Positions 34,993-44,414 are shown, counted from the stretch's first letter. The stretch: DNA of 64,000 nt from UBA1014 sp964344035 (GCA_964344035.1 CAYFLK010000011.1:1-64000), one strand, 5' to 3'. Notes: a model not told the origin generated them from the sequence alone. A program made the numbers and translations.

Positions 34993-35428
34993 CGGTTTAA
35001 AAGGGAAGTTGCATACCAGAATTATACTTCACTGAATACCTGTTTTGGTTACACTGAAAAAAAACTCATGGTATCTCCCGTTTGATGAAAATACCTTCGC
35101 AAAACTCATTCACGAAGGAAATACGCAAACTGTGCCATTCAACTGTGTCATTCAACTGTGGAATGACCTGCTGAATGATGTCTGCGCATTAACAAACAGA
35201 CTTGTATGTTTTTTTTGTTTACTGTGTCAAGCATTTTTTTCACCTATTGCTTTTGAACTGATCAGGTTCGTCTTTAGGCTTTGTAGATACTCAATCGCAA
35301 TAAATGGAGCCGAAACCCGGGAAGGGTGTTTCAACTGGCAAAAGTCTGAAAGGCTGGCAGAATGATCTGCATGTAGAATTCACTGCACTTTCATTTCAGT
35401 TTGGTTCATACCGAACAGACGTGGAAGG
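34993..35428. other. Intergenic region without recognised gene
   Basis: Divergent space between the ABC operon and the MazG-like gene. A 106-codon frame at 35045-35365 has no ribosome-binding site, odd composition and no motif. Nothing else is recognisable. Confidence 0.5.
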
Positions 35429-35812
35429 ATGTTCATTTTAAACACAATGAAACAACAATCCATGGAGGAACTGGTTGAGCAGCTGAGGAAATTTGCCATG
35501 GAACGTGACTGGGAGCAGTTTCATTCCCCGAAAAACCTGGCGATGGCCCTGAGTGCGGAAACGGCGGAGATCCTGGAAATTTTCCAGTGGCTGACTGAGC
35601 GGCAAAGCAGGGAACTGGACGACACGACCCGAAATATGCTGGCGGAGGAAATCGGGGATGTGATGAACTACCTCACATTGCTCGGAGACAAGTTCGGCAT
35701 AAACCCGGTGGAGGCGGCCAAGTACAAAATAGTGCTGAACGAGAAAAAATATCCGGTGCACAAGGCCCGGGGAAAAGCGTTGAAATACGACCGCTTGCAG
35801 GATGCCGGTTGA
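35429..35812 (+). CDS. MazG-like nucleotide pyrophosphohydrolase (dCTPase/RS21-C6 type)
   Basis: 127 aa; the ATG at 35447 is an alternative start. The MazG helix-pair motif is intact: LSAETAEILEIFQW then LAEEIGDVMNYLTLL, giving the E-x2-E and E-x2-D metal ligands. It hydrolyses (d)NTPs, most likely dCTP or modified nucleotides, to the monophosphate. It is convergent with the TPR gene. Confidence 0.87.
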   Translation: MFILNTMKQQSMEELVEQLRKFAMERDWEQFHSPKNLAMALSAETAEILEIFQWLTERQSRELDDTTRNMLAEEIGDVMNYLTLLGDKFGINPVEAAKYKIVLNEKKYPVHKARGKALKYDRLQDAG

Positions 35813-35885
35813 GTAAGGATAACCTGTGCCGGGATTTCGGAAGAGGTGAAACGATCCTCCTGCCTCATCGGCGAAGAATCCGGAT

Positions 35886-36365
35886 TCATCCTGAAGGATG
35901 TTCGAACACCACGCCCTGGCTGCCGAGGTACGCTTCCGAGATCTGTTTTTGCAGGCGTTCGGCGATCTCCCGGTCATCGTCAGCGAGATCACCTTCACCC
36001 ATCTGCTGGAGGACTTCCGCGCGGGAGAAGTAAGCGGTGACGTATTGCGGGTTAAGTTCCACCGCGTGGTTGAAATCCTCCAGCGCCGGTTCCAGTTTTT
36101 TTAAAGCCAGGTAAGCGTTGCCCCGGGCGCAGAGAACTTTGGCCTGTTCCGGGTTTATCCTCAAAGCGGCATCGAAATCCGTGACCGCCTGTTTGTACTG
36201 CCGATTTTTGAAAAAAGCCGCGCCGCGGCTGAATAATGCCACCGGGTGTTCCGGGTCTTCTTTCAGGACCTGGCTGAAGCAGTGGATGCTTTTTTCAAGG
36301 TTGCCGGCGACAAGGGCTTCCTGGCCGTCAAGCAGTGTGGACTGAATTTCCGTCATTGTCATCAA
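35886..36365 (-). CDS. Small tetratricopeptide-repeat protein
   Basis: 159 aa with three consecutive TPR units: GNLEKSIHCFSQVLKEDPEH, ALFSRGAAFFKNRQYKQAV and its partner helix, and ARGNAYLALKKLEPALEDFN, followed by a partial fourth. No signal peptide. It is a protein-protein interaction scaffold; the partner is unknown. It stands alone between a convergent MazG-like gene and a divergent YkgJ gene. Confidence 0.82.
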   Translation of the reverse strand: MMTMTEIQSTLLDGQEALVAGNLEKSIHCFSQVLKEDPEHPVALFSRGAAFFKNRQYKQAVTDFDAALRINPEQAKVLCARGNAYLALKKLEPALEDFNHAVELNPQYVTAYFSRAEVLQQMGEGDLADDDREIAERLQKQISEAYLGSQGVVFEHPSG

Positions 36366-36503
36366 GCAATAATGGGGTTAACCTATCGACACATGCAAAG
36401 TATGGCTTTTTTCACAAACGACACACCAGCCTGTCAGAGGTATTCAATAAATGCCCATCGCGGGGCAGAAGCAATGAGACATTTTACAGCATAAGGGGTA
36501 TGG

Positions 36504-37298
36504 ATGGAAACCGCTCATTCACAAAACACCAGGAACGAGAACAAGGATTTCAAACTGAAACCGCTTCCTCTTGAAGGTGTTTTCCCCTTTTCCTGTTACC
36601 CGGGAATCACCTGTTTCAACCATTGCTGCAAGGACATAGACATCCTCCTCACTCCCCTGGACATCATCAAACTGAAAAAATCCCAGCGCATACCTTCATC
36701 AAAATTCCTGGAAACCCATGTCTGGATTCACAACCTGCCCGAAACACACATTCCTTTGGTGCGTCTGAAGATGAAAGAAGGAGACCGGAGATCGTGCGTT
36801 TTTCTGGATGAAGAAAAGGATTGCGGCGTGTACGAAAACCGGCCGACAGTGTGTCGCAGTTATCCTCTCGGTTTCGGGCTGACAAACAGGAGTTTTGATG
36901 AAGAACACGAGAAGCACTTCATGATCATCGAGCCGATGTGCCATGGACACAGGGAGAAACAAGAGTGGACGCTTGAGCGCTGGAAAAAAGACCAGGGGGT
37001 TGACTCGTTTGAGGAATTGAACAAGAACTGGATCGAACTGGTGGTGAAACTGAAAACTTCCGGGGGCAAGGAAATGAAGGACCCTCAACGCACATGGTTC
37101 ATGATGGCCAGCTACGATATGGACACCTTTCGTGAATTTGTCTCCCGCAGTTCGTTTTATGCATCCTTCAACCTTGATGAAAAAACAATATCCGAGACAA
37201 AAGCGGACGATGAATCCCTGCTGCGCCTTGCCCTCGATTGGCAGCAGTTCATGTTTTTCCATGAAGGTCCATTGAAACTTCAAGGGAGCAAAGAATGA
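36504..37298 (+). CDS. YkgJ-family cysteine cluster protein (Fe-S or zinc)
   Basis: 264 aa. N-terminal cysteines GITCFNHCCKDIDILLTPLD and the second pair SCVFLDEEKDCGVYENRP followed by TVCRSYPLGF make the YkgJ/CxxxCxxC-type cluster. DILLTPLDIIKLKK is family typical. These proteins are thought to bind an Fe-S cluster or zinc; their function is unestablished. The C-terminal ~120 residues are lineage-specific. It is upstream of the sulfur region but separated from it by 475 nt. Confidence 0.82.
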   Translation: METAHSQNTRNENKDFKLKPLPLEGVFPFSCYPGITCFNHCCKDIDILLTPLDIIKLKKSQRIPSSKFLETHVWIHNLPETHIPLVRLKMKEGDRRSCVFLDEEKDCGVYENRPTVCRSYPLGFGLTNRSFDEEHEKHFMIIEPMCHGHREKQEWTLERWKKDQGVDSFEELNKNWIELVVKLKTSGGKEMKDPQRTWFMMASYDMDTFREFVSRSSFYASFNLDEKTISETKADDESLLRLALDWQQFMFFHEGPLKLQGSKE

Positions 37299-37773
37299 CT
37301 CCGTGTATGCTTTTGTTCCGGAATCAGCATTCCTCATTCCACACATCCGGGCATCAAACATGGTTTTTCGGCACAAATCCACTTTCATGCTTCAACCGAG
37401 ATGGGAATCCGGTTAATTAACCCAAAATCTACGTAAATTTACTAATAGCGCTTCGACAGAACAGGTCTAGTATAGCACGGGGGTGTCGCATCCCCATCGG
37501 ATTCCCGGGGTTTCGGGTTCAAAACCGTTACGATCCCGGGATATAACCAACCCGCATAAACGGGGACCGTGTTTCTCATCAACTTCATTTCTACTTACAG
37601 TAGCGCCTGCTGTAAGCCCTTCACAAAAAACCCGGCAATCCCCGCATCCATTCATACATGGACAGGGATTGATATTTCACATTCCCAGCAGGGCGATATA
37701 CGGATGCAACAGCGGCGTTTCTCCATTCCGGAGGGCGTTCCAAATCCGACAACCTTAATATGGAGAAACCACT
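37299..37773. other. 475-bp region upstream of the YeiH-type exporter, hairpin-rich
   Basis: No gene. A small hairpin (GGGGGTG-TCG-CATCCCC) lies near 37481-37497, and CCCGGG motifs at about 37505 and 37534 flank a possible larger stem. A GGAG ribosome-binding site precedes the exporter ATG by 8 nt. It may hold the exporter's promoter and leader. Confidence 0.4.
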
Positions 37774-39537
37774 ATGGCTGAAGGAGCCAGTCAAGACATC
37801 GTTACCGATGTCGGTAAATGGGAGTGGTCTGAGTTGTTGAAAAAGGAGGACTGGTGGGCCGTATGGCTCGGCTTTGCCCTCCTCATCGCGGGAATGATCA
37901 TCTATTTCCCCAGCGCGCCGGACCAGAAAGCAAAACTCGATGCGGCGGAAGCCAAATACGGTGAGCAGGCAAAGCGCACCGACAAGTTCAAAACCATCGC
38001 CTGGTTTCAGCTAAGCGATGCAAAGAAGAAAGTGAAGGCAAAGAGCAGTCCGGCGGGTAAATGGCTCTCGACCTTCAGCAAGAAGACGCGCAAATGGTCC
38101 GCCAACCCGGTAGACGCTTTCTACTTGTCGCAGGAAAAGGCGGATGCCAAAAACGCGGCGGCAATGCCTAAGTATGAAAAAGCAAAGGCCGCTGAGAAAG
38201 CCGCCTTTGCCAATGCCGAGGCAGCAGAGCAGTTGGCTGAGGAGAAAGGATTCGCTGATGCGAAGCTTAACGCCGAGGCCAAAAAAGCCGTCGAAGACTG
38301 GAGGGACGCCAAGCTGATCTCCGGTAAAGCGAAGAAAAAAACCACTGCCAAAGCCTACAACCAGATCGGCTGGCTGATTTTTCTGGGGATAGCATTTGCC
38401 GTTTTCTTCGGTATCGGCGTCAGCTTCATGGGGCGCTCATTCGGTGAGTTTGGCAAAGCCTTTGTTTTTGTTTTCCTGGTGGCCGTGGTCGCACAGCTAT
38501 GCAGTTCCCAGGCGACGATGAAGTATTACGGCATCGGGTACGCCTTCTGGGCAATTTTTCTCGGCATGCTGATCAGCAACACGGTGGGTACGCCGAAGTG
38601 GGCGATGCCGGCGGTGCAGACCGAGTATTACATCAAAACCGGGCTGGTCCTGCTGGGCGCGAAAATCCTGTTTGAGAAGATAATCACCATCGGCACGGCA
38701 GGTATATTCGTAGCCTGGGTGGTCACCCCGACTGTCTGGCTGGTCACCTACTGGTTCGGTCAGAAGATTGTCGCCATGCCTTCTAAGCGCTTGAACGCGA
38801 CGATCTGTTCCGACATGTCTGTCTGCGGGGTTTCCGCTGCCATCGCCACCGCGTCGGCGTGTAAGGCGAAAAAAGAGGAACTGACTCTGGCGGTCGGACT
38901 CTCGCTGATTTTCACCTCGCTGATGATGATCATCATGCCCGCGGTGATCAAAGCGACTTTCCCGGTCGACAAGCAACTGATCCTGGGCGGCGCCTGGATG
39001 GGCGGGACCATCGACGCCACCGGCGCCGTGGCAGCAGCCGGGGCCTTTCTTGGCGAAAAGGCACTTTACGTGGCCGCCACGATCAAGATGATCCAGAACG
39101 TACTGATCGGCGTGATCGCCTTCTTCGTTGCTCTCTATTTCACCACCAAGGTGGAAGTGGAAGAAACCGGAACGAAAGTCGGTCCGATGGAAATCTGGTA
39201 CCGTTTCCCGAAATTCGTTCTTGGGTTCATCGTTGCCTCGATCGTCTTTTCCCTTTTCTTTTCCGGGTTTAACGACCAGGTCAAGGGTCTTGGGTCAACC
39301 ATGGTCGATCAGGGTATTATCAAGGGAATGGGCGACCTTTTCCGGGGTTGGTTCTTTACCCTCTCGTTCGTCAGCATCGGGCTGGCAACCAACTTCAGGG
39401 AGTTGGGGCATCATTTCAAGGGCGGCAAACCGTTGACCCTGTATGTCTGCGGACAGTCTCTCAACCTCGTGTTGACGCTGCTGGTCGCCTATATCATGTT
39501 CTACATGGTATTCCCGGAACTGACTGCAACAATCTAA
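37774..39537 (+). CDS. YeiH-family putative sulfate/sulfite exporter with Ala/Lys-rich coiled insert
   Basis: 587 aa, about 240 longer than E. coli YeiH. TM1 (WWAVWLGFALLIAGMIIYF, residues ~28-47) is followed by a ~145-residue soluble, coiled-coil-like segment rich in Ala, Lys and Glu. The ~10-helix YeiH core comes next, with AFWAIFLGMLISNTVG, TGLVLLGAKILF, SVCGVSAAIATASACKA and WMGGTIDATGAVAAAGAFLG. The family is annotated as a putative sulfate exporter. Next to a reverse Dsr locus it would export sulfate or sulfite produced by oxidation. Probably co-transcribed with the small membrane protein 9 nt downstream. Confidence 0.85.
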   Translation: MAEGASQDIVTDVGKWEWSELLKKEDWWAVWLGFALLIAGMIIYFPSAPDQKAKLDAAEAKYGEQAKRTDKFKTIAWFQLSDAKKKVKAKSSPAGKWLSTFSKKTRKWSANPVDAFYLSQEKADAKNAAAMPKYEKAKAAEKAAFANAEAAEQLAEEKGFADAKLNAEAKKAVEDWRDAKLISGKAKKKTTAKAYNQIGWLIFLGIAFAVFFGIGVSFMGRSFGEFGKAFVFVFLVAVVAQLCSSQATMKYYGIGYAFWAIFLGMLISNTVGTPKWAMPAVQTEYYIKTGLVLLGAKILFEKIITIGTAGIFVAWVVTPTVWLVTYWFGQKIVAMPSKRLNATICSDMSVCGVSAAIATASACKAKKEELTLAVGLSLIFTSLMMIIMPAVIKATFPVDKQLILGGAWMGGTIDATGAVAAAGAFLGEKALYVAATIKMIQNVLIGVIAFFVALYFTTKVEVEETGTKVGPMEIWYRFPKFVLGFIVASIVFSLFFSGFNDQVKGLGSTMVDQGIIKGMGDLFRGWFFTLSFVSIGLATNFRELGHHFKGGKPLTLYVCGQSLNLVLTLLVAYIMFYMVFPELTATI

Positions 39538-39546
39538 GGAATTTCA

Positions 39547-39915
39547 ATGGAAACCCCTGCGGTCTCCGAACAAGGGTTCGCGGAAACCCGCGAACCCATG
39601 CGGAAACCTAAAGCGTTTGCCATCCTCGTTTCAACTTTCGCCCTGCTATGGGTCTTCGCGGTGTATGCCGGGCCCTGGCTGGCGGAACGGACCCCGGTGA
39701 TGAAAGAAATCGTCCAGGTTGTCGAGGAACGGGATATCAACGCAAACGCTTATTTTTATAGCGAGATTGAAGCTTCCTACGACGGCGAAAATTATCTCAG
39801 GGAATCAATGGATCTAACCAGTCAAGAAAGGGGAAAAGGAGGATTTTTCTTTTTCTCCGGGGTTGCGATCTGCGTACTGATACTCTGGTTCGGGTTTCGC
39901 CATCTGCCGATGTGA
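39547..39915 (+). CDS. Small two-helix membrane protein
   Basis: 122 aa, unrecognised. AAGGAA lies five nt before the ATG. Two hydrophobic helices (FAILVSTFALLWVFAVYAG and FFFFSGVAICVLILWFGF) flank a ~60-residue acidic loop. It starts 9 nt after the exporter stop and is followed by a strong terminator. It is therefore probably a partner or accessory of the exporter. No function assigned. Confidence 0.6.
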   Translation: METPAVSEQGFAETREPMRKPKAFAILVSTFALLWVFAVYAGPWLAERTPVMKEIVQVVEERDINANAYFYSEIEASYDGENYLRESMDLTSQERGKGGFFFFSGVAICVLILWFGFRHLPM

Positions 39916-39941
39916 ACACGAAATCTAATTCAACCTTTCAC

Positions 39942-39982
39942 AAAACCCGGAAAAGCGCGCGGCGTTTCTCCGGGTTTTTCAT
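39942..39982 (+). terminator. Intrinsic terminator after the exporter operon
   Basis: AAAACCCGGA (39942-39951) pairs with TCCGGGTTTT (39969-39978) as a perfect 10-bp stem, followed by a T-rich run. It separates the exporter pair from the next gene. Confidence 0.8.
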
Positions 39983-39993
39983 TTCTGCACCGG

Positions 39994-40575
39994 ATGACTT
40001 CCATTGAAGAAAAACAGGAGCAGATCCTGGCCCACGAACAGGGATTTGCCCGCCGGCTGGCGTCTGAGCTGATAGTAAAACCGGAATTGAGCCTGTGGAT
40101 GATACTGATTCCCATCTTCTTCGTGTTTTTTTTCTTCAGGCTTAACAAGGTGAAAACGGGACGGGAGGAGTTTGTCCGGAATTTCATGATCACACGCCGC
40201 AACACTCTCGAGGAAACATATGACGCCATCCGCGAAGAGCGTAAACCGAATTTGGGCAAACTATGTGAAATCACCGATGCGCCCGCGGAAACTCACCCGG
40301 TATACCGGGACTGGGTCAAAGTCCTTTCCGCACACTATCTTCGGCTTATCCAGTCCGGGGGTTCCGACTTTGAGGAAATGGTGAAAGCAGCTTACAAGTC
40401 TCGCAAAAGTTACTTGCTGTTCCTCAACCGCTTGAACCAGGCGGAAAAAACCTTCAACCGCGTGCTCAGCCAGCACATCAAGGACGCGGATGAAGGAGTC
40501 GGCGAGGTGATCAGGGAAATGGAAAAACACAGTGAAAAGCTGCGCAGGGACGATGCCGAACGCCTTTTCCATTGA
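39994..40575 (+). CDS. Membrane-anchored hypothetical protein, helical
   Basis: 193 aa. One strongly hydrophobic helix (LWMILIPIFFVFFFF, residues ~34-48) is followed by a ~140-residue charged, mainly helical cytoplasmic domain. Resembles a family I recall next to sulfur-metabolism genes in sulfate reducers (NF038143-type), but I cannot confirm this. It begins 12 nt after a terminator, so it needs its own promoter or readthrough. No ribosome-binding site is obvious. Confidence 0.6.
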   Translation: MTSIEEKQEQILAHEQGFARRLASELIVKPELSLWMILIPIFFVFFFFRLNKVKTGREEFVRNFMITRRNTLEETYDAIREERKPNLGKLCEITDAPAETHPVYRDWVKVLSAHYLRLIQSGGSDFEEMVKAAYKSRKSYLLFLNRLNQAEKTFNRVLSQHIKDADEGVGEVIREMEKHSEKLRRDDAERLFH

Positions 40576-41051
40576 ATCCGGCAGCTGGAAAAATTGAATC
40601 CTCGCTCTGTTGCAAAAAAGGCATTGAAATATTTGAATATCATTTTATGATGGTTTAATTAAGTAGATTTACGGATACATTTCCTGCCGGGAATCTGTAG
40701 GATTAGATCTGAATGAGAAGAACAAGTCCATGCTTCCCGGTTATAAAGAGGGATTTCAGGGACAATGAACTTCAGCTGTCGCTTGTGGTTGTCGTCTCCT
40801 GCCGCATCACTACGGAAAATCGTCGGCAATCTTCGATTCCTTCAAACATATCGCCCGGTGAAACGGAACCCCGTATTCCGACGCCTGAGTTCATTCGCTC
40901 GGTCGATGTTCCGTGAGTAATATAATTATATATGTATATTCACATAAGAAAATATTTGTGATATCGTAAGGACTCTGCTATAAAAAGCACCCAAATCAGA
41001 TTCAGGGATTAGAAACAAGCAGGTGGACGGACCCAGCATGCGAGAGAAGAG
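40576..41051. other. 476-bp leader region of the dsr operon
   Basis: No gene; a 67-codon frame at 40713-40916 is unsupported. It contains an AT-rich stretch (40918-40955) and a good promoter at 40956-40984. Confidence 0.55.
40956..40984 (+). promoter_or_regulatory. Sigma70-type promoter of the dsr operon
   Basis: TTGTGA (40956-40961), 17-nt spacer, TATAAA (40979-40984), preceded by an AT-rich upstream stretch. This predicts transcription starting near 40991 and a ~60-nt leader before dsrN. Confidence 0.6.
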
Positions 41052-42434
41052 ATGAAGATTACGCTCCCGAGGCTGATGATTTCCGCAACCCACAAAAGCG
41101 CGGGCAAAACTACGCTCAGTCTGGGTTTGCTTAGTCAGTTCAGGGAAGCGGGTATGAAGCTCGGGGCATTCAAAAAAGGTCCGGACTACATTGACCCGAT
41201 GTGGCTGCGTCGGGCCTGCGGGCGGGAGTGTTACAACCTGGACCCGTTTCTTATGCAAGAGGAAGGCTGCATCGATTCCTTTGTGCGCAACACTTCAGGT
41301 TGCGATGCAGCGCTGATCGAAGGCAATCACGGTCTTCATGACGGCATGGCCCTGGACGGTTCGAACAGCAGCGCCGGTCTGGCCTCCGGCCTGAATCTTC
41401 CTGTCCTGCTGGTAGTCGACAGCCGTGGAATGAACCGCGGCGCAGCGGCGGTTGTCATCGGAATGCAGCAGATGCAGCCCCGGGTCCGGATTGCAGGGGT
41501 GGTGCTCAACCGTACAAAGAGCAAACGGCAGGAAGACAAGCAGCGACTTGCCATTGAACACCACTGCGGCATTCCCGTGCTGGGAGCAATCAGGGATGAA
41601 CAGGCGGTTGCCATCAAAGAACGTCATCTGGGTTTGACCACTGTGGAAGAAACAGGTGAAGCGGACCGGATAATTCAAGATGCATCCGAACTTGTTGCTC
41701 AGACCTGTGACATCGACGCGATACGTTCCCTGTTCAATGAAGCGCCTCCATTGGAAAACTTAAGCATTGTTGCCGGCAGAAATCCAGTTGAGGAAAAGGT
41801 CCGGATTGGGGTGTTTCGTGACGCGGCCTTCTGTTTTTACTATCCGGATAACCTGCAGGCCCTGCGTGACCAGGGCGCGAGCCTGGTTTTCATCGATTCG
41901 CTGCACGACCGGTCCCTGCCGGAACTGGACGGGCTGTATATCGGGGGAGGGTTCCCGGAATCATTTTTTTCACAACTTGGCGACAATAAAGGCCTGATCA
42001 GCGACCTGCGGGAACTGGTCCGTGGTGGAATACCCCTGTATGCTGAATGCGGTGGACTGATCTACCTCTGCGAATCCGCCCATTATCAAGGACAAAAGCA
42101 CAAACTGGCTGGAGTGCTTCCGTACGAAATCGGGTTCAATAAACGGCCGCTCGGCTACGGATATATAGATCTCGAAAGCAAGCGCGAGAGCCGCTGGTTC
42201 GGCAAACAGGCAAGGTTCAAAGCCCATGAGTTCCATTACTCGAAACCGATCGGGCAGGGATCTCGCGGCACATACCAATTCAACGTAATCAGGGGGTATG
42301 GCATCAACGGCAAGAAGGATGGAATCCTGAAGCGGAGTGTGTTTGCTTCCTATGCTCATTTGCATGCCCTAGCCACTCCGGTTTGGGCGAAAAGTTTTGT
42401 CGGTCTCGCGCAGGAATACAGCGCCCATGCATGA
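41052..42434 (+). CDS. dsrN: DsrN, siroheme amidase (cobyrinic acid a,c-diamide synthase-like)
   Basis: 460 aa. The N-terminal P-loop domain has THKSAGKTTLSLGLL and GAFKKGPDYIDPMWL. The C-terminal class I glutamine amidotransferase-like domain has LYIGGGFPESFF and the nucleophile Cys in LYAECGGLIYLCE. A GAGAGAAGAG site precedes the ATG. It amidates siroheme to the form used by DsrAB (known for sulfur oxidisers). It is the first gene of the dsr operon; more usually dsrN is at or near the end. Confidence 0.9.
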   Translation: MKITLPRLMISATHKSAGKTTLSLGLLSQFREAGMKLGAFKKGPDYIDPMWLRRACGRECYNLDPFLMQEEGCIDSFVRNTSGCDAALIEGNHGLHDGMALDGSNSSAGLASGLNLPVLLVVDSRGMNRGAAAVVIGMQQMQPRVRIAGVVLNRTKSKRQEDKQRLAIEHHCGIPVLGAIRDEQAVAIKERHLGLTTVEETGEADRIIQDASELVAQTCDIDAIRSLFNEAPPLENLSIVAGRNPVEEKVRIGVFRDAAFCFYYPDNLQALRDQGASLVFIDSLHDRSLPELDGLYIGGGFPESFFSQLGDNKGLISDLRELVRGGIPLYAECGGLIYLCESAHYQGQKHKLAGVLPYEIGFNKRPLGYGYIDLESKRESRWFGKQARFKAHEFHYSKPIGQGSRGTYQFNVIRGYGINGKKDGILKRSVFASYAHLHALATPVWAKSFVGLAQEYSAHA

Positions 42435-42499
42435 AGATGCCCGCTTAACGGCATCATGGGGCAATGCCTGTGTAAGACTGCTTCCGACTTTTGCAGTGG

Positions 42500-42569
42500 A
42501 ATGGTTTTGGAAATAGTCAGCGATAGTTTCGTTGTCGTCGGGAGGTGCTCGACCCTTTCCAAAACCATT
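42500..42569 (+). promoter_or_regulatory. Long-range inverted repeat between dsrN and dsrC
   Basis: AATGGTTTTGGAAA (42500-42513) and TTTCCAAAACCATT (42556-42569) are a perfect 14-bp inverted repeat around a 42-nt spacer, 75 nt before dsrC. It could form an mRNA stem-loop that adjusts dsrC and downstream expression, or a regulator site. Confidence 0.5.
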
Positions 42570-42643
42570 TGCACGGCAAGAGGCCCAATAAATTTCCAGG
42601 CACAATGCCGGGGATGTTTTTTAACACAACCAAGGAGTAAGCC

Positions 42644-42979
42644 ATGACACTTGAACTGGATGGAAAAACCTATGACACCGATGAAAACGGTTACCTGCTC
42701 AATCTATCGGATTGGACCAGTGACCTCGCCGGACAACTGGCGAAGCTGGAGCATATTGATATGACGGAAAAGCACTGGGAAATCGTCAATTTCCTGAGGA
42801 ATTACTACGAGGAGTACCAGATTGCTCCGGCGGTGAAGGTGCTGACCAAGGAAATAGCGAAACTGAACGACATCAAACGGAAAGAGGCTTCAACATTCCT
42901 CTATGATCTTTTTCCCAAGGGACCAGCGCTGCAGGCCTGCAAAATTGCCGGCTTGCCCAAACCAACTGGCTGTGTCTGA
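42644..42979 (+). CDS. dsrC: DsrC sulfur-carrier protein
   Basis: 111 aa, classic DsrC/TusE family. The C-terminal arm ACKIAGLPKPTGCV carries both redox cysteines (Cys99 and Cys110), so this is a true DsrC and not a TusE or RspA homologue. Cys110 accepts sulfur from TusA/DsrEFH and is delivered to DsrAB; the trisulfide form is processed by DsrK. AAGGAG lies just upstream. Placement before dsrA allows high expression together with DsrAB. Confidence 0.95.
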   Translation: MTLELDGKTYDTDENGYLLNLSDWTSDLAGQLAKLEHIDMTEKHWEIVNFLRNYYEEYQIAPAVKVLTKEIAKLNDIKRKEASTFLYDLFPKGPALQACKIAGLPKPTGCV

Positions 42980-43141
42980 ATTTCCGCAACAAGGTGGACT
43001 GCCGGACGGAGTTTTTTCTCAAAATCCGATCCGCCGTGATTTATTCAGGCCAAAAGCTGAAGGCGGCGTCATCCGGATGAGGCGGAAGCCGACTCCGGCG
43101 TTTACTCTCAAAACCCTTATTCAAAAACGGAAGAGGTAATT

Positions 43142-44383
43142 ATGGAAGTGGCAGAACAAAGCGGAACCGAAGCTGAAGCGAAAACGCAGGAACAGGACGA
43201 TAAGTTCCTTAACCCAACACCTATGCTGGATGAACTGGAGGAAGGCCCATGGCCAAGCTTCATCACAGGGCTCAAGGAACTTGCCGAACGTACAAAGAAA
43301 CCGATGCTTCGCGGGGTGATGGACCAGCTCGAATATTCTTACCAGACCAGAATGGGATACTGGAAAGGCGGACTGGTTACCGTGGAGGGTTATGGGGGAG
43401 GGATAATCGCCCGTTATTCCATGGTCAAAGACAAGATCCCGGAAGCCTCTGAGTTTCACACTTTTCGTGTGCAGGCGTCTCCGGGGCTGGTCTACAACAC
43501 CAAGGCGCTGCGCAAACTCTGCGACATCTGGGAGGAACATGGATCCGGACTGATTGCATTGCACGGACAAACCGGGGACGTGATGCTTCAGGGCATCAAG
43601 GACACCGAGACCCAGGCGTGTTTTGACGAAATCAACCAGGCAGGCTGGGACATGGGCGGCGCGGGCGCTGGAATGCGTACCGGCGTTTCCTGCATCGGCC
43701 AGGCCCGCTGTGAACAGGCCTGTTACGACACTCTCAAAATGCATGAGCGTGTGATGAAGGAATATGTAAGCGATGTCCACCGCCCGGAATTCAACTACAA
43801 GTTCAAGTTCAAGTTCTCCGGATGTCCAAACGATTGCACGAACGCGATTTTTCGGTCAGATTGCGCGGTGATCGGAATGTGGCGCGATTCCATCCAGATT
43901 GACAAACAAGCCGCAAAAGCCTGGATTGAACAGAAAGGAATGGACAATCTGGTCAACAACGTTATCAGCCGTTGTCCCACCAAAGCGATAACTCTTAAGG
44001 ACGGTGAACTCGAGATAGACAACAAAAATTGTGTACGCTGCATGCACTGCCTGAATGTCATGCCCAAAGCCCTATCTCCCGGGAAAGAACGGGGAATTGC
44101 GGTGCTCCTTGGGGGGAAAAACATCCTCAAGGTAGGCGCCATGGGCGGAACAATGGTAGTGCCCTTCATGAAGATGGAAACCGACGAAGACATCGAGGAA
44201 TTCATCGAGCTGATGGACAACGTGATGGAGTGGTGGGATGACAACGGTCTTGACCACGAACGGCTCGGAGAAACGCTTGAACGGGTCGGCCTGAAACATT
44301 TTCTTGATGCAATGGACTTGGAGCCGACTGCCGACATGGTCGCCCATCCGCGGACAAACCCCTATTTCAAAGCCGCCTACTAA
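43142..44383 (+). CDS. dsrA: Reverse dissimilatory sulfite reductase, alpha subunit
   Basis: 413 aa. Siroheme-[4Fe-4S] ligand motifs are CIGQARC (Cys184, Cys190) and SGCPNDC (Cys228, Cys232). A ferredoxin domain follows (SRCPTKAI, NCVRCMHCLNVMPKAL). In sulfur oxidisers DsrAB oxidises DsrC-bound persulfide sulfur to sulfite in the cytoplasm. It is 162 nt after dsrC with a GGAAGAGG-type site upstream, and 31 nt before dsrB. Confidence 0.96.
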   Translation: MEVAEQSGTEAEAKTQEQDDKFLNPTPMLDELEEGPWPSFITGLKELAERTKKPMLRGVMDQLEYSYQTRMGYWKGGLVTVEGYGGGIIARYSMVKDKIPEASEFHTFRVQASPGLVYNTKALRKLCDIWEEHGSGLIALHGQTGDVMLQGIKDTETQACFDEINQAGWDMGGAGAGMRTGVSCIGQARCEQACYDTLKMHERVMKEYVSDVHRPEFNYKFKFKFSGCPNDCTNAIFRSDCAVIGMWRDSIQIDKQAAKAWIEQKGMDNLVNNVISRCPTKAITLKDGELEIDNKNCVRCMHCLNVMPKALSPGKERGIAVLLGGKNILKVGAMGGTMVVPFMKMETDEDIEEFIELMDNVMEWWDDNGLDHERLGETLERVGLKHFLDAMDLEPTADMVAHPRTNPYFKAAY

Positions 44384-44414
44384 TTAACCATCGACCCAAA
44401 TTCAGGAGAGTACC

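Noticed and set aside
35045..35365. 106-codon open frame
   Set aside because: No ribosome-binding site, Cys/Phe-rich random composition, no motif.
37500..37545. GGGTTCAAAACC resembling a tRNA TpsiC loop
   Set aside because: No cloverleaf can be built; no CCA end or anticodon arm.
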